A stretch of 64,000 bases of DNA from Curtobacterium sp. MCLR17_036 (GCF_003234445.2 NZ_CP126269.1:868001-932000), one strand, 5' to 3'. Shown: positions 26,682 through 35,876, numbered from the stretch's first letter. Notes: a model not told the origin generated them from the sequence alone. Made by a program: numbers and translations.

Positions 26682-27941
26682 TCAGCCGGCCAGGAACGCC
26701 GCGACCGCGCCGTGCAGCGATGCCAGGTCCTCGACGTGCACGAGCTCGCGGATCGAGTGCATCGACAGCAGGCCGACGCCGATGTCGATCGTCGGGATCC
26801 CGAGCCGGGTCGCCGCGATCGGGCCGATGGTCGAGCCACCGGGGATCGTGTTCACGTTGACGAACGGCTGCCACGGCACGCCGGCGGTCTCGCAGGCGGC
26901 GGCCCAGACGGCCTCGCCCTTCGCCTCGGTCATGTAGCGCTGGTTCGCGCTGATCTTCAACAGCGGACCGGCTCCGGGGCGCGGACGGTTCGTCGGGTCG
27001 TGCTTCTCCGGCTGGTTCGGGTGCACCAGGTGACCGGCGTCGCTCGACAGCAGCCACGAGGCGCGGAACGCCCGGGCCGCCTCGGAGCGGGTGGCGCCGA
27101 GGCCTTCCTGCACGCGGCCGAGGACGTCCTCGAGGAAGGGGCCGCCGGCACCGGACGGGGTCGAGGAGCCGATCTCCTCGTGGTCGAACGCCGCGAACAC
27201 CGGGATGTGGTCGCCGTCGGCGGGGGCGTCGACGATGCCCCGGAGCCCGGCGTGCACGCTCGTCAGGTTGTCCATCCGGCCGGACGCCAGGAACTCCCGG
27301 TCGATGCCGATGCGCGACGGTGCCTGGGTGTCGGCGAGGAACAGGTCCCACGAGACTGCCTCGTCGCCGAGCCGGGCGCGCAACCACGACACCACGTCGG
27401 TCCCGCCCGCGTCGCCGTCGACCCCGACGACGGGCAGGGTGTGCCGCTGGCGGTCGATCTCCTTGCCGTCGTTCACCCCGCGGTCCAGGTGGATGGCGAG
27501 GTTCGGGATCCGGGCGACGGCGTCGGTGGCGACGAGTCGGACGGAGCCGTCGGCGTCGACGACCCGGCCGGCGATCCGCAGGTCGCGGTCGAACCAGGTG
27601 GACAGGAGTGCGCCGCCGTAGACCTCGACGTTGAGCTGTTCCCAGCCGCCGGTGCGCACGCCGGGGTTCGGCTTCACGCGGAAGCCGGGGGAGTCGGTGT
27701 GGGCGCCGAGGATGCGGAACGGCGTCGTCGGACCGGCACCGTCCGGCAGTCGCCACGCGATGACCGCCCCGTCGCGCACGACGACGTACGCGCCGGCCTC
27801 GGACGGCCAGCCGTCGAGCTCGGACAGCTCGGTGAACCCGGCGGCGACGAGACGGTCACGAGCCGCCGCTGCCGCGTGGAACGCGGTGGGGGAGTCGGTG
27901 ACGAACTGGGCGAACTCGGAGGCGATGGCGTCGACGGTCAC
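26682..27941 (-). CDS. M18 family aminopeptidase
   Basis: This 419-residue dinuclear zinc aminopeptidase shows the M18 metal-site motifs: GAHTDSPGFRVKPNP, SGRMDNLTSVHAG, FDHEEIGS and the final SMHSIRELVHVED block. These enzymes release N-terminal residues from peptides in the cytosol. GTG start at 27941 with no ribosome site; CACGAT lies 6 bases upstream and may be a weak leaderless -10 box. Length is normal. Confidence 0.93.
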   Translation of the reverse strand: MTVDAIASEFAQFVTDSPTAFHAAAAARDRLVAAGFTELSELDGWPSEAGAYVVVRDGAVIAWRLPDGAGPTTPFRILGAHTDSPGFRVKPNPGVRTGGWEQLNVEVYGGALLSTWFDRDLRIAGRVVDADGSVRLVATDAVARIPNLAIHLDRGVNDGKEIDRQRHTLPVVGVDGDAGGTDVVSWLRARLGDEAVSWDLFLADTQAPSRIGIDREFLASGRMDNLTSVHAGLRGIVDAPADGDHIPVFAAFDHEEIGSSTPSGAGGPFLEDVLGRVQEGLGATRSEAARAFRASWLLSSDAGHLVHPNQPEKHDPTNRPRPGAGPLLKISANQRYMTEAKGEAVWAAACETAGVPWQPFVNVNTIPGGSTIGPIAATRLGIPTIDIGVGLLSMHSIRELVHVEDLASLHGAVAAFLAG

Positions 27942-27980
27942 CCGTCCATCGTGGCACGCGGTGGAGGCGACCCCACGCAG

Positions 27981-28011
27981 AACGGGGCGCGTCCGTCGGA
28001 CGCGCCCCGTT
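27981..28011 (-). terminator. Terminator hairpin after fbaA
   Basis: A perfect 14-bp stem (27981-27994 with 27998-28011) with a 3-base loop, 37 bases past the fbaA stop and before the pepM18 start. Confidence 0.75.
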
Positions 28012-28047
28012 CCTCCAGTCCGGGACGACCGGACCGGACGGACCTGC

Positions 28048-29076
28048 TCAGCCCTGGGTGTGACCGGCCGAGCCGAGCACCTTCGCGGCCTCGCCGACGC
28101 GAGCCGCCATGGCGGTCTCGGCGATCTTGCCCCAGGCGCGGGGGTCGTACTGCTTCTTGTTGCCGACCTCGCCGTCGATCTTCAGGACGCCCTCGTAGTT
28201 CCGGAACATCGAGTCGGCGATCGAGCGCGTGAACGCGTACTGCGTGTCCGTGTCGATGTTCATCTTGATGACGCCGTTGCGGACGGCCTCGTGGATCTCG
28301 TCGTCGGTCGAGCCGGAGCCGCCGTGGAACACGAGGTCGAGGGGGTTCTCGCCGGTGCCGTGCTTCGCCGCGACCGAGGCCTGGATCTCGCCGAGGAGCT
28401 CGGGGCGGAGCTTGACGTTGCCCGGCTTGTAGACGCCGTGCACGTTGCCGAAGGTGAGCGCCGCGATCCAGCGGCCCTGGTCGCCGAGGCCGAGTGCGTC
28501 GACGACCTTCTCGACGTCGTTCGGGGTCGTGTACAGGGCGTCGTTCGTGCCCTCGTGCTCGACGCCGTCCTCTTCGCCGCCGACGACGCCGATCTCGACC
28601 TCGAGGATCGCGTTGATGTTCCGCGTCTTCTCGATCATCGTCTTCGCGATCTCGATGTTCTCGTCGAGCGGCACGGCCGAACCGTCCCACATGTGCGACT
28701 GGAAGATCGGGTTGCGGCCCTGACGGACCTCTTCCTCGCTCGCGGCGATGAGCGGCAGGACGAAGCCGTCGAGGGCGTCCTTCGGGCAGTGGTCGGTGTG
28801 CAGGGCGACCGTGATGTCGTAGTTCTTCGCGACCTCGTGCGCGAACTTCGCCATCGCGAGGGCACCGGCGGCACGGTTCTTGATGGTCTGCCCGGCGAAG
28901 TAGTCGGCACCACCCGTCGTGACCTGGAGGATGCCGTCCGAACCGGCCTCCTGCAGCCCCTGCAGGACCGCGTTGATGGTCTGGGACGAGGACACGTTGA
29001 CCGCGGGGTACGCGAACTTGCCCGCCTTCGCGCGTTCGATCATCTCGGCGTACTGTTCCGGCGTTGCGATGGGCAC
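28048..29076 (-). CDS. fbaA: Class II fructose-bisphosphate aldolase
   Basis: This 342-residue zinc aldolase interconverts fructose-1,6-bisphosphate with dihydroxyacetone phosphate and glyceraldehyde-3-phosphate. Zinc-site and catalytic blocks are [67 protein letters not shown] and [13 protein letters not shown]. The GTG start has AAGGAG 6 bases upstream. It is divergent from glpX across 160 bases, so two genes of the same gluconeogenic step sequence share a promoter region. Confidence 0.95.
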   Translation of the reverse strand: MPIATPEQYAEMIERAKAGKFAYPAVNVSSSQTINAVLQGLQEAGSDGILQVTTGGADYFAGQTIKNRAAGALAMAKFAHEVAKNYDITVALHTDHCPKDALDGFVLPLIAASEEEVRQGRNPIFQSHMWDGSAVPLDENIEIAKTMIEKTRNINAILEVEIGVVGGEEDGVEHEGTNDALYTTPNDVEKVVDALGLGDQGRWIAALTFGNVHGVYKPGNVKLRPELLGEIQASVAAKHGTGENPLDLVFHGGSGSTDDEIHEAVRNGVIKMNIDTDTQYAFTRSIADSMFRNYEGVLKIDGEVGNKKQYDPRAWGKIAETAMAARVGEAAKVLGSAGHTQG

Positions 29077-29224
29077 GTGGATCTCCTTCGACTTCGGTGG
29101 TGTCCCCGCCGATCGTAGTCAGCAAGGCCGGGAGGCGCGGTGCGGGCTGGGCGGTTCGCTCACTCCCGGTGTGCACGTGCGTTCACGGCCCCCGCGTCCG
29201 GACCGCGGATCGACCGCCGGCCGG

Positions 29225-29230
29225 TACGCT
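29225..29230 (+). promoter_or_regulatory. -10 box (TACGCT), leaderless start of glpX
   Basis: TACGCT ends 6 bases before the GTG at 29237; no ribosome site. Confidence 0.55.
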
Positions 29231-29236
29231 CGGGTC

Positions 29237-30226
29237 GTGACTCCTACGACGGAAACCGGCTCCCTGTTCCTCCAGCCCGACCGCAACCTGGCGCTCGAGC
29301 TCGTGCGTGCGACGGAGGCCGCCGCGATCCGTGCGCAGCCGTGGGTCGGCCGTGGTGAGAAGAACCTCGCCGACGGTGCCGCGGTCGACGCGATGCGCAA
29401 GTTCCTCGGCACCGTGAACTTCGACGGCGTCGTCGTCATCGGTGAGGGCGAGAAGGACAACGCCCCGATGCTCTACAACGGCGAGCACGTCGGCAACGGT
29501 CACGGCCCGGCCTGCGACATCGCGGTCGACCCGATCGACGGCACCTCGCTCACCGCCGCCGGCCGGCAGAACGCCATCTCCGTCATGGCCGTCTCGGACC
29601 GCGGTTCGATGTACGACCCCTCCGCCGTCTTCTACATGGACAAGATCGCCGCCGGACCCGAGGGTCGCGGCGTCCTGGACCTCGAGAAGCCGATCGGCGA
29701 CAACATCCGCGCGCTGGCGAAGGCCAAGGGCAAGGACCTCGAGGACATGGTCGTCGCCGTGCTCGACCGTCCGCGTCACGACGAACTGATCCGCGCCATC
29801 CGTGCGACCGGTGCCGGCACGCGTCTGCTGCTCGACGGTGACGTCGCCGGTGGCATCGCCGCGGCCCTGCCCGGCTCGAACATCGACATGTGCGTCGGTG
29901 TCGGCGGTACCCCCGAGGGCATCATCACCGCGTGCGCGATCAAGGCGCTCGGCGGCGTGATCCTCGGCAAGCTCCAGCCGAAGGACGACGAGGAGCGCGA
30001 GCGCGCGATCGCCGCCGGCCACGACCTGGGCAAGGTCCTCGACCAGGACGACCTGGTCACCGGCGACAACACGTTCTTCGTCGCCACCGGCGTCACCGAC
30101 GGCGTCCTCGTCGACGGCGTCCGCCGGTCGCGCGGCGTCATCCACACGGACTCGCTCGTGCTCCGCTCCCGCTCGAACACGATCCGCCGGATCCAGGCGG
30201 ACCACCGTGCGGAGAAGTGGTTCTGA
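29237..30226 (+). CDS. glpX: Class II fructose-1,6-bisphosphatase
   Basis: This 329-residue lithium-sensitive-fold phosphatase removes the C1 phosphate from fructose-1,6-bisphosphate in gluconeogenesis. Motifs are [14 protein letters not shown], the metal site [34 protein letters not shown] and [20 protein letters not shown]. It is the standard actinobacterial FBPase. It is divergent from fbaA, its pathway partner. Confidence 0.95.
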   Translation: MTPTTETGSLFLQPDRNLALELVRATEAAAIRAQPWVGRGEKNLADGAAVDAMRKFLGTVNFDGVVVIGEGEKDNAPMLYNGEHVGNGHGPACDIAVDPIDGTSLTAAGRQNAISVMAVSDRGSMYDPSAVFYMDKIAAGPEGRGVLDLEKPIGDNIRALAKAKGKDLEDMVVAVLDRPRHDELIRAIRATGAGTRLLLDGDVAGGIAAALPGSNIDMCVGVGGTPEGIITACAIKALGGVILGKLQPKDDEERERAIAAGHDLGKVLDQDDLVTGDNTFFVATGVTDGVLVDGVRRSRGVIHTDSLVLRSRSNTIRRIQADHRAEKWF

Positions 30227-30285
30227 GCAGGACCCCTGTCCGTCTCCTCGGGGCGTCGCCGGTCGTCCGGCGGTGCCCCGTTGCG

Positions 30286-30291
30286 TAGGGT
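30286..30291 (+). promoter_or_regulatory. -10 box (TAGGGT), leaderless start
   Basis: TAGGGT ends 6 bases before the ATG at 30298; no ribosome site. Confidence 0.5.
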
Positions 30292-30297
30292 CGGAGC

Positions 30298-31194
30298 ATG
30301 ACTGTCACCACGGCACGGATCGTCGGACTCGACACCGCGGGCATCCGCACGCTGCACGCGGAAGCGGACGGCACAGCCGACCGGCTGCCACACGTCGTGC
30401 CGGTGGCGCCCGACCTCGGCGTGATCCTGGCGGACGAGACCGGCGCGATCCTGACCGCACCGGCCCTGCGTGACATGGGCTGGGCCGACGACGACGTGCT
30501 GCAGGCTGCCGTCGCGGCTGCACAAGCGCAGGCCGGCGGTGACGTGGCGGTGATCCAGCCCGGCACGATCGTCATCCAGGACCCCGACCTCGCCGTGCTG
30601 CTCGTCCTCGCACCGCAGACGCTCGGGGGCATCGAGTTCCGGGGTGCCCCGGTCGTCTTCCCGGTGGCACCGACGACCTTCATCGTCACGGGCGACGAGG
30701 ACCAGGACGGCCTCGCGACTGCGGTCGGGGTCGCCCAGCAGATCCTCGGCGACGACGAGGGCGAGGTCCTCAGCGGCCCGCCGATGGTCCTTCGCGCAGA
30801 CGGTTGGCGCCCGTACGAGGACGCCGCGCTCGACGGGGAGCTCCGCACCGTCCGGGCGCTGTGGACGGCGACAGCCGCCAACCTGCAGCAGGAGGCGCTG
30901 CAGGCCTCGTTCGACCGCCGGGGTGAGGACGTCCACGTCGGGACGGTCTCGGTCGCGCGGCTCGCCGAGGACGACCCGGCCTTCTCGTACTCGTCGTGGA
31001 CCGAGGACGTCGACACCGTCGTCGCCGCGGTCGACACCGTGGTGCTCGTCACCCTCGACGGACAGACGCAGCCCGTGCCGTTCGGTCGGCTGCGGGAGCT
31101 GACGCCCGAGGCGATCGAGCAACTCGAGGTGCGCCCGACGCGCTACCGGCTCCGCGGGTTCCCGGACCTCGAGGCGGTCCGCGGCGCGCTCTGA
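30298..31194 (+). CDS. Hypothetical protein, faint DUF1444/YtpQ-like character
   Basis: This 298-residue soluble protein has no signal or membrane segment. It is acidic, and internal strands such as GDVAVIQPGTIVIQDPDLAVLLVLAP and TTFIVTGDEDQDG alternate with helices. The layout faintly recalls DUF1444 proteins, which occur beside toxin-immunity loci, but I cannot support the assignment. It directly precedes the polymorphic toxin island and could be its border gene. Confidence 0.6.
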   Translation: MTVTTARIVGLDTAGIRTLHAEADGTADRLPHVVPVAPDLGVILADETGAILTAPALRDMGWADDDVLQAAVAAAQAQAGGDVAVIQPGTIVIQDPDLAVLLVLAPQTLGGIEFRGAPVVFPVAPTTFIVTGDEDQDGLATAVGVAQQILGDDEGEVLSGPPMVLRADGWRPYEDAALDGELRTVRALWTATAANLQQEALQASFDRRGEDVHVGTVSVARLAEDDPAFSYSSWTEDVDTVVAAVDTVVLVTLDGQTQPVPFGRLRELTPEAIEQLEVRPTRYRLRGFPDLEAVRGAL

Positions 31195-31220
31195 GCGCAG
31201 CCGCTCGCTGGGCCTTCCCC

Positions 31221-31226
31221 TACGCT
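31221..31226 (+). promoter_or_regulatory. -10 box (TACGCT), leaderless start of first PoNi gene
   Basis: TACGCT ends 7 bases before the ATG at 31234; no ribosome site. Confidence 0.55.
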
Positions 31227-31233
31227 GAGGCGC

Positions 31234-31983
31234 ATGCAGCCGCGTGACCGTCGGGTGAGTGCCGCGTACTGGGAGGACGCGCTGCGGCTCTTGTCGCGCG
31301 ATGTTGAGCAGTTCCGTCCGTTCAGTCATGCGTTTCGCTCGGACGACGTCCGGGCTGGGATCATGCGGACGACTGCGAACTTCGAGAGCGCGATCTTCCT
31401 GCTCGGCGCGCGGTACTCGGCGGGTGTGCCGGTTGCTGCGCTGGCGGTGGATGTCGAGTCGGTGGTGACGGTGTGGGAGACCTGGAACCGGTACGCGGCA
31501 GCACCGGACGCGGGGTTCCCGTTGGATCCCTTGGAGTTCGACAACAAGTCGACGTACTACAACGCGTTGTGGTTGGCGTCGGTGGCCCGGTGTGTGGGTG
31601 TTGATCCGGTGTTGCTGGGTCGGCTGGTCGGGGTGGTTGCTGCTGCTGGTGGAGCGGATCCGGTGCTGGGGGTGTTGTTGGGGGTGGAGCCGGTCCGCGA
31701 TTCGGTGTGGCACAAGCGGCCCTTCCAGAACCTCTTGACGGCTGCGGAGGGGGAGCCTGCTCGTGCGGAGGCGGCGTTGCTGCGGTACGTGCAGGCGTGG
31801 GAGAAGAACATCTCGTTCATCTGGTGGGCGCCCGCACTGCAGGCAGTGCAGGGGGATCGGTTCGAGACCTACTTCGGATACTGGGCGTGGGAGGCTGCCG
31901 GACTCGTCGTGGCCCGCGGGCTGGACGACACAGCCTTGCGGTCGGCGCCGTACTACCCAGTCGACCTCAGCGTTGTCCCCTGA
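31234..31983 (+). CDS. PoNe immunity protein homologue (DUF1910/DUF1911), copy 1
   Basis: This 249-residue helical protein resembles PoNi antitoxins of PoNe DNase toxins. The N-terminal DUF1910-like half has SAAYWEDAL, FLLGARYSAG and TVWETWNRY. The C-terminal DUF1911-like half has YVQAWEKNISFIWWAPALQ and the hallmark YFGYWAWEAAGLVVARGLDD followed by YYPVDL. It precedes the toxin gene by 60 bases, an unusual order. About 100 bp of its 3' half is identical to copy 4. Family assignment is from remembered motif patterns and should be confirmed by profile search. Confidence 0.75.
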   Translation: MQPRDRRVSAAYWEDALRLLSRDVEQFRPFSHAFRSDDVRAGIMRTTANFESAIFLLGARYSAGVPVAALAVDVESVVTVWETWNRYAAAPDAGFPLDPLEFDNKSTYYNALWLASVARCVGVDPVLLGRLVGVVAAAGGADPVLGVLLGVEPVRDSVWHKRPFQNLLTAAEGEPARAEAALLRYVQAWEKNISFIWWAPALQAVQGDRFETYFGYWAWEAAGLVVARGLDDTALRSAPYYPVDLSVVP

Positions 31984-32043
31984 TATGGTCACACCCGCGC
32001 ACCTGTGGAGAACGAGGTGCTCGGGCCGACCTGGGGAGGAATG

Positions 32044-33591
32044 ATGGCGCGGCCGTCGGGGTGGGACGTTGTCGATCAGGGGGACGACCCGGTCAAGGGG
32101 GATCCGTCGTCGGTGCGGATGATGGCGCGGGAGTACCAGCGCATCTCCGACGCCGCCGATGACGCCTCGACGCGCCTGAAGTCGGTGCAGGGGTCCGGGT
32201 GGCTCACCGACTGGCAGGGTGAAGCGGCGGACGTGTTCGTCGAGGCGATCGAGGACACCCCGTCGGACCTGACCAAGCTCGTCGCCTCCTACGAAGCAGC
32301 AGCGTCCGCGTTGTCGGGGTGGGCCGACGTCGTCGACGACGCCCAGTACCGGGCTGACGGTGCGTTGGCGGACGCGAAGGACGCCTCTGGTGACCTCGCC
32401 GCCGCGCAGACCCGCCTCGCGGACGCGCAGTCGACCCTGTCGCACTACCAGTCGGCGTCGCGCGACCTGTCGAAGGTCGCTGACAAGTACCCGGCGGGGT
32501 CCGACGTCCCCGACGGGGTGGACGTGCCGTCGCCGGCGCAGTTGCGGGCGGCGTCCGACAACGCCTCCGTCGCGCAGGGTTCGGTGTCGAGTGCGCAGGG
32601 CGACATCGCGGCGGCGCAGTCCCGCATCGACGCGGCCAAGCGGCTCGTCGCCGACGCGAAGGGCGACTGGGAGGACGGAGAACGGCGCACCGCGACGAAG
32701 ATCGGCGAAGCAGCCGACGCGGGCCTGGGGAAGCAGTCCACGTGGGACAAGATCTTCGGCTCCGAGGCGTGGGAGACCATCGTGTCGGTGGCGAAGGTCG
32801 TCGTCGCGGTCGGTGGGATCATCGCGATGATCATCCCGGGGCCGTGGACGTTGATCATCGCCGCGATCGCCCTCGTGGTGTTGGCGGACACGCTGTACAA
32901 GATGAGCAAGGGCACCGCCGACGGGTGGGACCTCGCCTTCGCACTGCTCGACTGCGTCCCCGCCGGCGGCGCACTCGGCCGACTGGCCAGCATGGGCAAG
33001 TACGCACGAGGCATGGGCGGCATCTCCCGCGCAGGCGGCCGGGTCCTGGCCGCGGGAAGATCGGTCATCGGGAAGGTCAAGTCTGCCGTTCCGTTCGGGC
33101 GTCGCGTTGAACTGCCCCTCGGTGTCCGGGTGAACCCGAACGGGCGGACCCTGCCGAGGACCGCGACCAAGGACGAGAAAGCTGCCTTCGGAGAGCAGCA
33201 GATGCACGACCTCTACGCTCGCTCCGGCTTCGAACGGATCGACACGAAGGGCAGCACCAGTGCCAACGGGCTCGACGGTGTCTACTTCAACAAGAAGACC
33301 GGCGAGTACGAGATCGGCGAGGCGAAGTTCTCCAAGCACGATGATGTAGCTCCAAACAGCCTGCTGAAGAACACGAAACTGAGTGGTCGTCAATTGAGTG
33401 ACCAGTGGATCGACTCTCCAGCGGGGCGCGATGCGTTGACACGATTGGAACGAGCCGTGGACGAGCGCCACTTCGACGCAATTCAGAAGCTGCTCGATGA
33501 GGGAAAACTCCCTCGGAGTGTCATCGTCGTTGGACATGATGGAGGTTCAACAAGATTCATGGTCGATACGGGTGGAAAGGTGATTCCCTGA
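32044..33591 (+). CDS. WXG-type polymorphic toxin with C-terminal PoNe-like nuclease domain
   Basis: This 515-residue protein has three parts. The N-terminal 130 residues form a helical T7SS/Esx-type secretion module with a WxG element (LTDWQGEAADVF), followed by a long Ala/Asp-rich coiled coil to about 225. A hydrophobic region follows at about 235-330 (VVVAVGGIIAMIIPGPWTLI and LIIAAIALVVLADTLY). The C-terminal tip (about 380-515) has LDGVYFNKKTGEYEIGEAKFS, matching the D...E-x-K core of PoNe/PD-(D/E)xK DNases. ATG 32044 follows GGAGG by 4 bases; ATG 32041 and GTGs at 32005 and 32017 are alternatives. The stop shares one base with the next immunity start. The codon pattern becomes more AT-rich in the tip. 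Confidence 0.78.
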   Translation: MARPSGWDVVDQGDDPVKGDPSSVRMMAREYQRISDAADDASTRLKSVQGSGWLTDWQGEAADVFVEAIEDTPSDLTKLVASYEAAASALSGWADVVDDAQYRADGALADAKDASGDLAAAQTRLADAQSTLSHYQSASRDLSKVADKYPAGSDVPDGVDVPSPAQLRAASDNASVAQGSVSSAQGDIAAAQSRIDAAKRLVADAKGDWEDGERRTATKIGEAADAGLGKQSTWDKIFGSEAWETIVSVAKVVVAVGGIIAMIIPGPWTLIIAAIALVVLADTLYKMSKGTADGWDLAFALLDCVPAGGALGRLASMGKYARGMGGISRAGGRVLAAGRSVIGKVKSAVPFGRRVELPLGVRVNPNGRTLPRTATKDEKAAFGEQQMHDLYARSGFERIDTKGSTSANGLDGVYFNKKTGEYEIGEAKFSKHDDVAPNSLLKNTKLSGRQLSDQWIDSPAGRDALTRLERAVDERHFDAIQKLLDEGKLPRSVIVVGHDGGSTRFMVDTGGKVIP

Positions 33592-34352
33592 TGCCGCTTC
33601 TCCGGCGCAAGACTGCGTTCCGCCAGCGGGCCGCCCAATTCGATGCGCGATACTGGCAGAGCGCCATCGAGGTGACCTCTACCAATTGGGAAGGGCGCAG
33701 GGCTGCCGTTCAGCGAGCAACGGATCCTACAAAGCGATTAGGTGCCGTCCGTGGCGAGTGGCACATGGGCCTCCGGTACCTGGCGGCGCAGTACTCTGCG
33801 GGCGTCGGCGTGGACGCCATCGGAGATGTCGCCGAATCGGTGGCAGACGCGTACTGCACATGGGTCGACCTAGCGTCCTCCGGCCACAAGCCGTCGCCCA
33901 GCCTCGGCGACGGAAACGAGTATTACATCAGCGTGCTGCGGCTTCTCGGCATAACGATGGGCTGTGGTCGGGAGACTCATGCGCGGGCGATCCTCGAGAC
34001 GGTGGTTCGGCAGGGGGCAGATCCGCTGTTCTCGGCTCTTGCGTCTGCGTTCGGACTTCAACACTGCTGGGATGAGAACGAGCCTTCGACACCCCGGTTC
34101 GCGCGACCCCTGCTCTCTGCGCTCGAGCAGCCAACCGGGTCCGGCCCTGCAATCGAGACGTACCTCGCAGACTGGCCGTCGCGGATGAAGCCGATGGATT
34201 GGATGGGGTCGCTGGAAGCAGTCGCCCCGGGCGACAGCTACGGTGCGGGATTCGTCGGGTACTGGGCACTGGAATTGCCGGCGATCGCGAAAGCGATCGA
34301 CATGCATCTCAATGACATGAAGTCGCCCTTCCTGCCGCTCGATCTCCTGTGA
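33591..34352 (+). CDS. PoNe immunity protein homologue, copy 2 (cognate candidate)
   Basis: This 253-residue protein begins at the A shared with the toxin stop (TGATG), the arrangement expected for a cognate immunity gene. It has the same two-part fold: YWQSAIEVTSTNWEGR and LRYLAAQYSAGVGVDAIGDV, then WPSRMKPMDWMGSL and GYWALELPAIAKAIDM. It contains a rare TTA leucine codon (near 33738) and is less GC-rich than core genes. It belongs to a different subgroup from copies 1 and 4 and pairs with copy 3. Confidence 0.78.
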   Translation: MPLLRRKTAFRQRAAQFDARYWQSAIEVTSTNWEGRRAAVQRATDPTKRLGAVRGEWHMGLRYLAAQYSAGVGVDAIGDVAESVADAYCTWVDLASSGHKPSPSLGDGNEYYISVLRLLGITMGCGRETHARAILETVVRQGADPLFSALASAFGLQHCWDENEPSTPRFARPLLSALEQPTGSGPAIETYLADWPSRMKPMDWMGSLEAVAPGDSYGAGFVGYWALELPAIAKAIDMHLNDMKSPFLPLDLL

Positions 34353-34572
34353 TGGAAGGGGCTCCGCTGATGACTTCACAGGCGGATCGACGCTGGTTGC
34401 ATTCTCGGTAGATGCCCCCGTTTACGGGGGTGCCGCTGTGACTGCCGGTACAGCAGCTCTGAATACTTCATTGCGGCCGGGCGAGACTGATGTTCAAAAT
34501 CAGGAAGCGAAGGAATTGAGGGTAGTAAAGAAGCTCGCAATCGAGCACGGACACTTCTGCATCAAAAGGTGA
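34351..34572 (+). pseudogene. Orphan C-terminal coding remnant, probably of a displaced toxin tip
   Basis: Between immunity copies 2 and 3 one frame stays open with protein-like composition. It contains FTGGSTLVAFSVDAPV, TALNTSL-like and QNQEAKELRVVKKLAIEHGH segments and ends at TGA 34570-34572. That TGA overlaps the GTG of copy 3 as GTGA, just as toxin stops overlap immunity starts. There is no start codon or N-terminal module. It is best read as the tail of a former toxin whose 5' part was lost. Confidence 0.55.
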
Positions 34573-35345
34573 AATCACTTTCTCCGAAGACCGGATCTGA
34601 GAAGAAAGCGCTGCGGCCTCGGGCGCGGGAGATCGACGAGCGGTACTGGCGAAGCGCCCTCGACGTGACCTCGACGAACTGGGAGGGGCGGAAGAGCGCG
34701 TTCGCCCGTGCTGTCGAACCAGAGCGGCGGACGAAGGGTGCCCGGGACTCGTGGCACACCGGCTTGAAGTACCTGGCGGTGCAGTACTCGGCTGGGATCG
34801 GATTGGCCGAGATCGGTGCCGCAGTCGGCTCCGTTGCCGAGTCGTACTCGACCTGGGTCGAGCTCGCCATTGATCTGCCGGACAGATCCCCGAGTCTCTC
34901 GGAGGGTAACGACTACTACGTGAGTGTGCTGCGTCTGCTTGGGCTCGCGGTGGGGAGTTCCAGGTCGGACAGTGCTGCTCTCATCCTCGATGCCGTGTCG
35001 CGCCAGGGCGCCGACGCACTGTTCGACGGACTCTCTGCCAGGCTCGGCGGGCGGCACCGAGTGGGTGACGTCGAAGTGTCGACCCCCCGCCTCGCACGCC
35101 CGCTCGTGGTGGCCCTCGACCAACCGTCGTCCGCCCCGCAGCAGCTCCGGAAGTACCTGCAGGACTGGCCATCCCGGATGAAGCCGTTGTCCTGGATGGG
35201 GTCCTTGGACCATGTCCGACCGGGCGACGAGTACGGCGAGGGATTTGTCGGCTATTGGGCATTCGAAGTGCCTGCGATCGTACGGGCGGCAGATGTTGAC
35301 TTCGATGGCGTCGAGTCGCCCTTCTTGCCGAACGATCTCCTGTGA
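34569..35345 (+). CDS. PoNe immunity protein homologue, copy 3
   Basis: This 258-residue paralogue of copy 2 shares YWRSALDVTSTNWEGRKSA, LKYLAVQYSAGIGLAEIG, DWPSRMKPLSWMGSL and GYWAFEVPAIVRAADVD. Its GTG start is embedded in the stop of the preceding remnant (GTGA), so it was probably coupled to a toxin that is now broken. It is likely an orphan immunity gene that protects against toxins of neighbours. Confidence 0.76.
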   Translation: MKSLSPKTGSEKKALRPRAREIDERYWRSALDVTSTNWEGRKSAFARAVEPERRTKGARDSWHTGLKYLAVQYSAGIGLAEIGAAVGSVAESYSTWVELAIDLPDRSPSLSEGNDYYVSVLRLLGLAVGSSRSDSAALILDAVSRQGADALFDGLSARLGGRHRVGDVEVSTPRLARPLVVALDQPSSAPQQLRKYLQDWPSRMKPLSWMGSLDHVRPGDEYGEGFVGYWAFEVPAIVRAADVDFDGVESPFLPNDLL

Positions 35346-35479
35346 GCTCCTGCCATTCGCCAGGAGGCTCGGTGGTAGCCGTTGGGGAGGTGGGCGCTGC
35401 CAGCATTCGCCTCCGTTTCCGAGTCAGTGGTGGGGGCAAAGCAGACCCAATGAGAGATCGCAGACGAACCAGCCTCGGA

Positions 35480-35876
35480 GAACTGCAGATCGAGGCGCAT
35501 CTCGTTTCGCCGAGTGGGTTCCGTTACGCGCGCTCGCGCGCGAGCAGCTTCCCGAGATCGATCCATCCGGGTGGCTTACGGAGTACGAGAACCAGACCGA
35601 GAACTGGGCGGAGATCCTTGCGGATCAGTATCCGAGCCGTTCCCTGGCCTTCCCGTGCTGATCATCTACACGTTAGCTTCGCCCGAAACGGCGTAGCGGG
35701 GGGCGTCGGTACGTTTCGGATTGTTCAGGCAAAAGCCTGATGAGATCGATGCGGCGACCGTGGCCCTTCCTGACGGAACGCTCGACTGTGCGGCGGTCAC
35801 GATCAGCCGGAGCGTCCTGTCCGACGCAGCTGCTCGGTGCACCGGTGCACCGGTGCACCTACGGTCATCGACATGA
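35480..35876 (+). pseudogene. Frameshifted coding remnant before immunity copy 4
   Basis: The 527-base gap after copy 3 holds broken protein-like frames. One reads LPEIDPSGWLTEYENQTENW and AEILADQYPSR to a stop at 35661. A second frame continues with VLIIYTLASPETA, hits a stop near 35696, and reads on in phase as RFGLFRQKPDEIDAATVALP and DGTLDCAAVTISRS to a TGA at 35874-35876. That TGA overlaps the copy 4 ATG (ATGA). A frameshift plus a nonsense change in one former gene is a simple reading; the family is unknown. Confidence 0.45.
35836..35865 (+). promoter_or_regulatory. Triple GGTGCACC palindrome abutting the -10 box of immunity copy 4
   Basis: Three tandem copies of the 8-bp palindrome GGTGCACC form a perfect 24-bp palindrome at 35836-35859. 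It directly touches a -10 box TACGGT (35860-35865), whose end is 7 bases before the ATG at 35873. This is the position of an operator covering the -35/spacer region. Confidence 0.5.

Noticed and set aside
26191..26700. Minus-strand frame with a repeated peptide over the intergenic repeats
   Set aside because: The repeated peptide is only the translation of the 55-bp DNA repeat, has no start context, and runs into the aminopeptidase gene in another frame.
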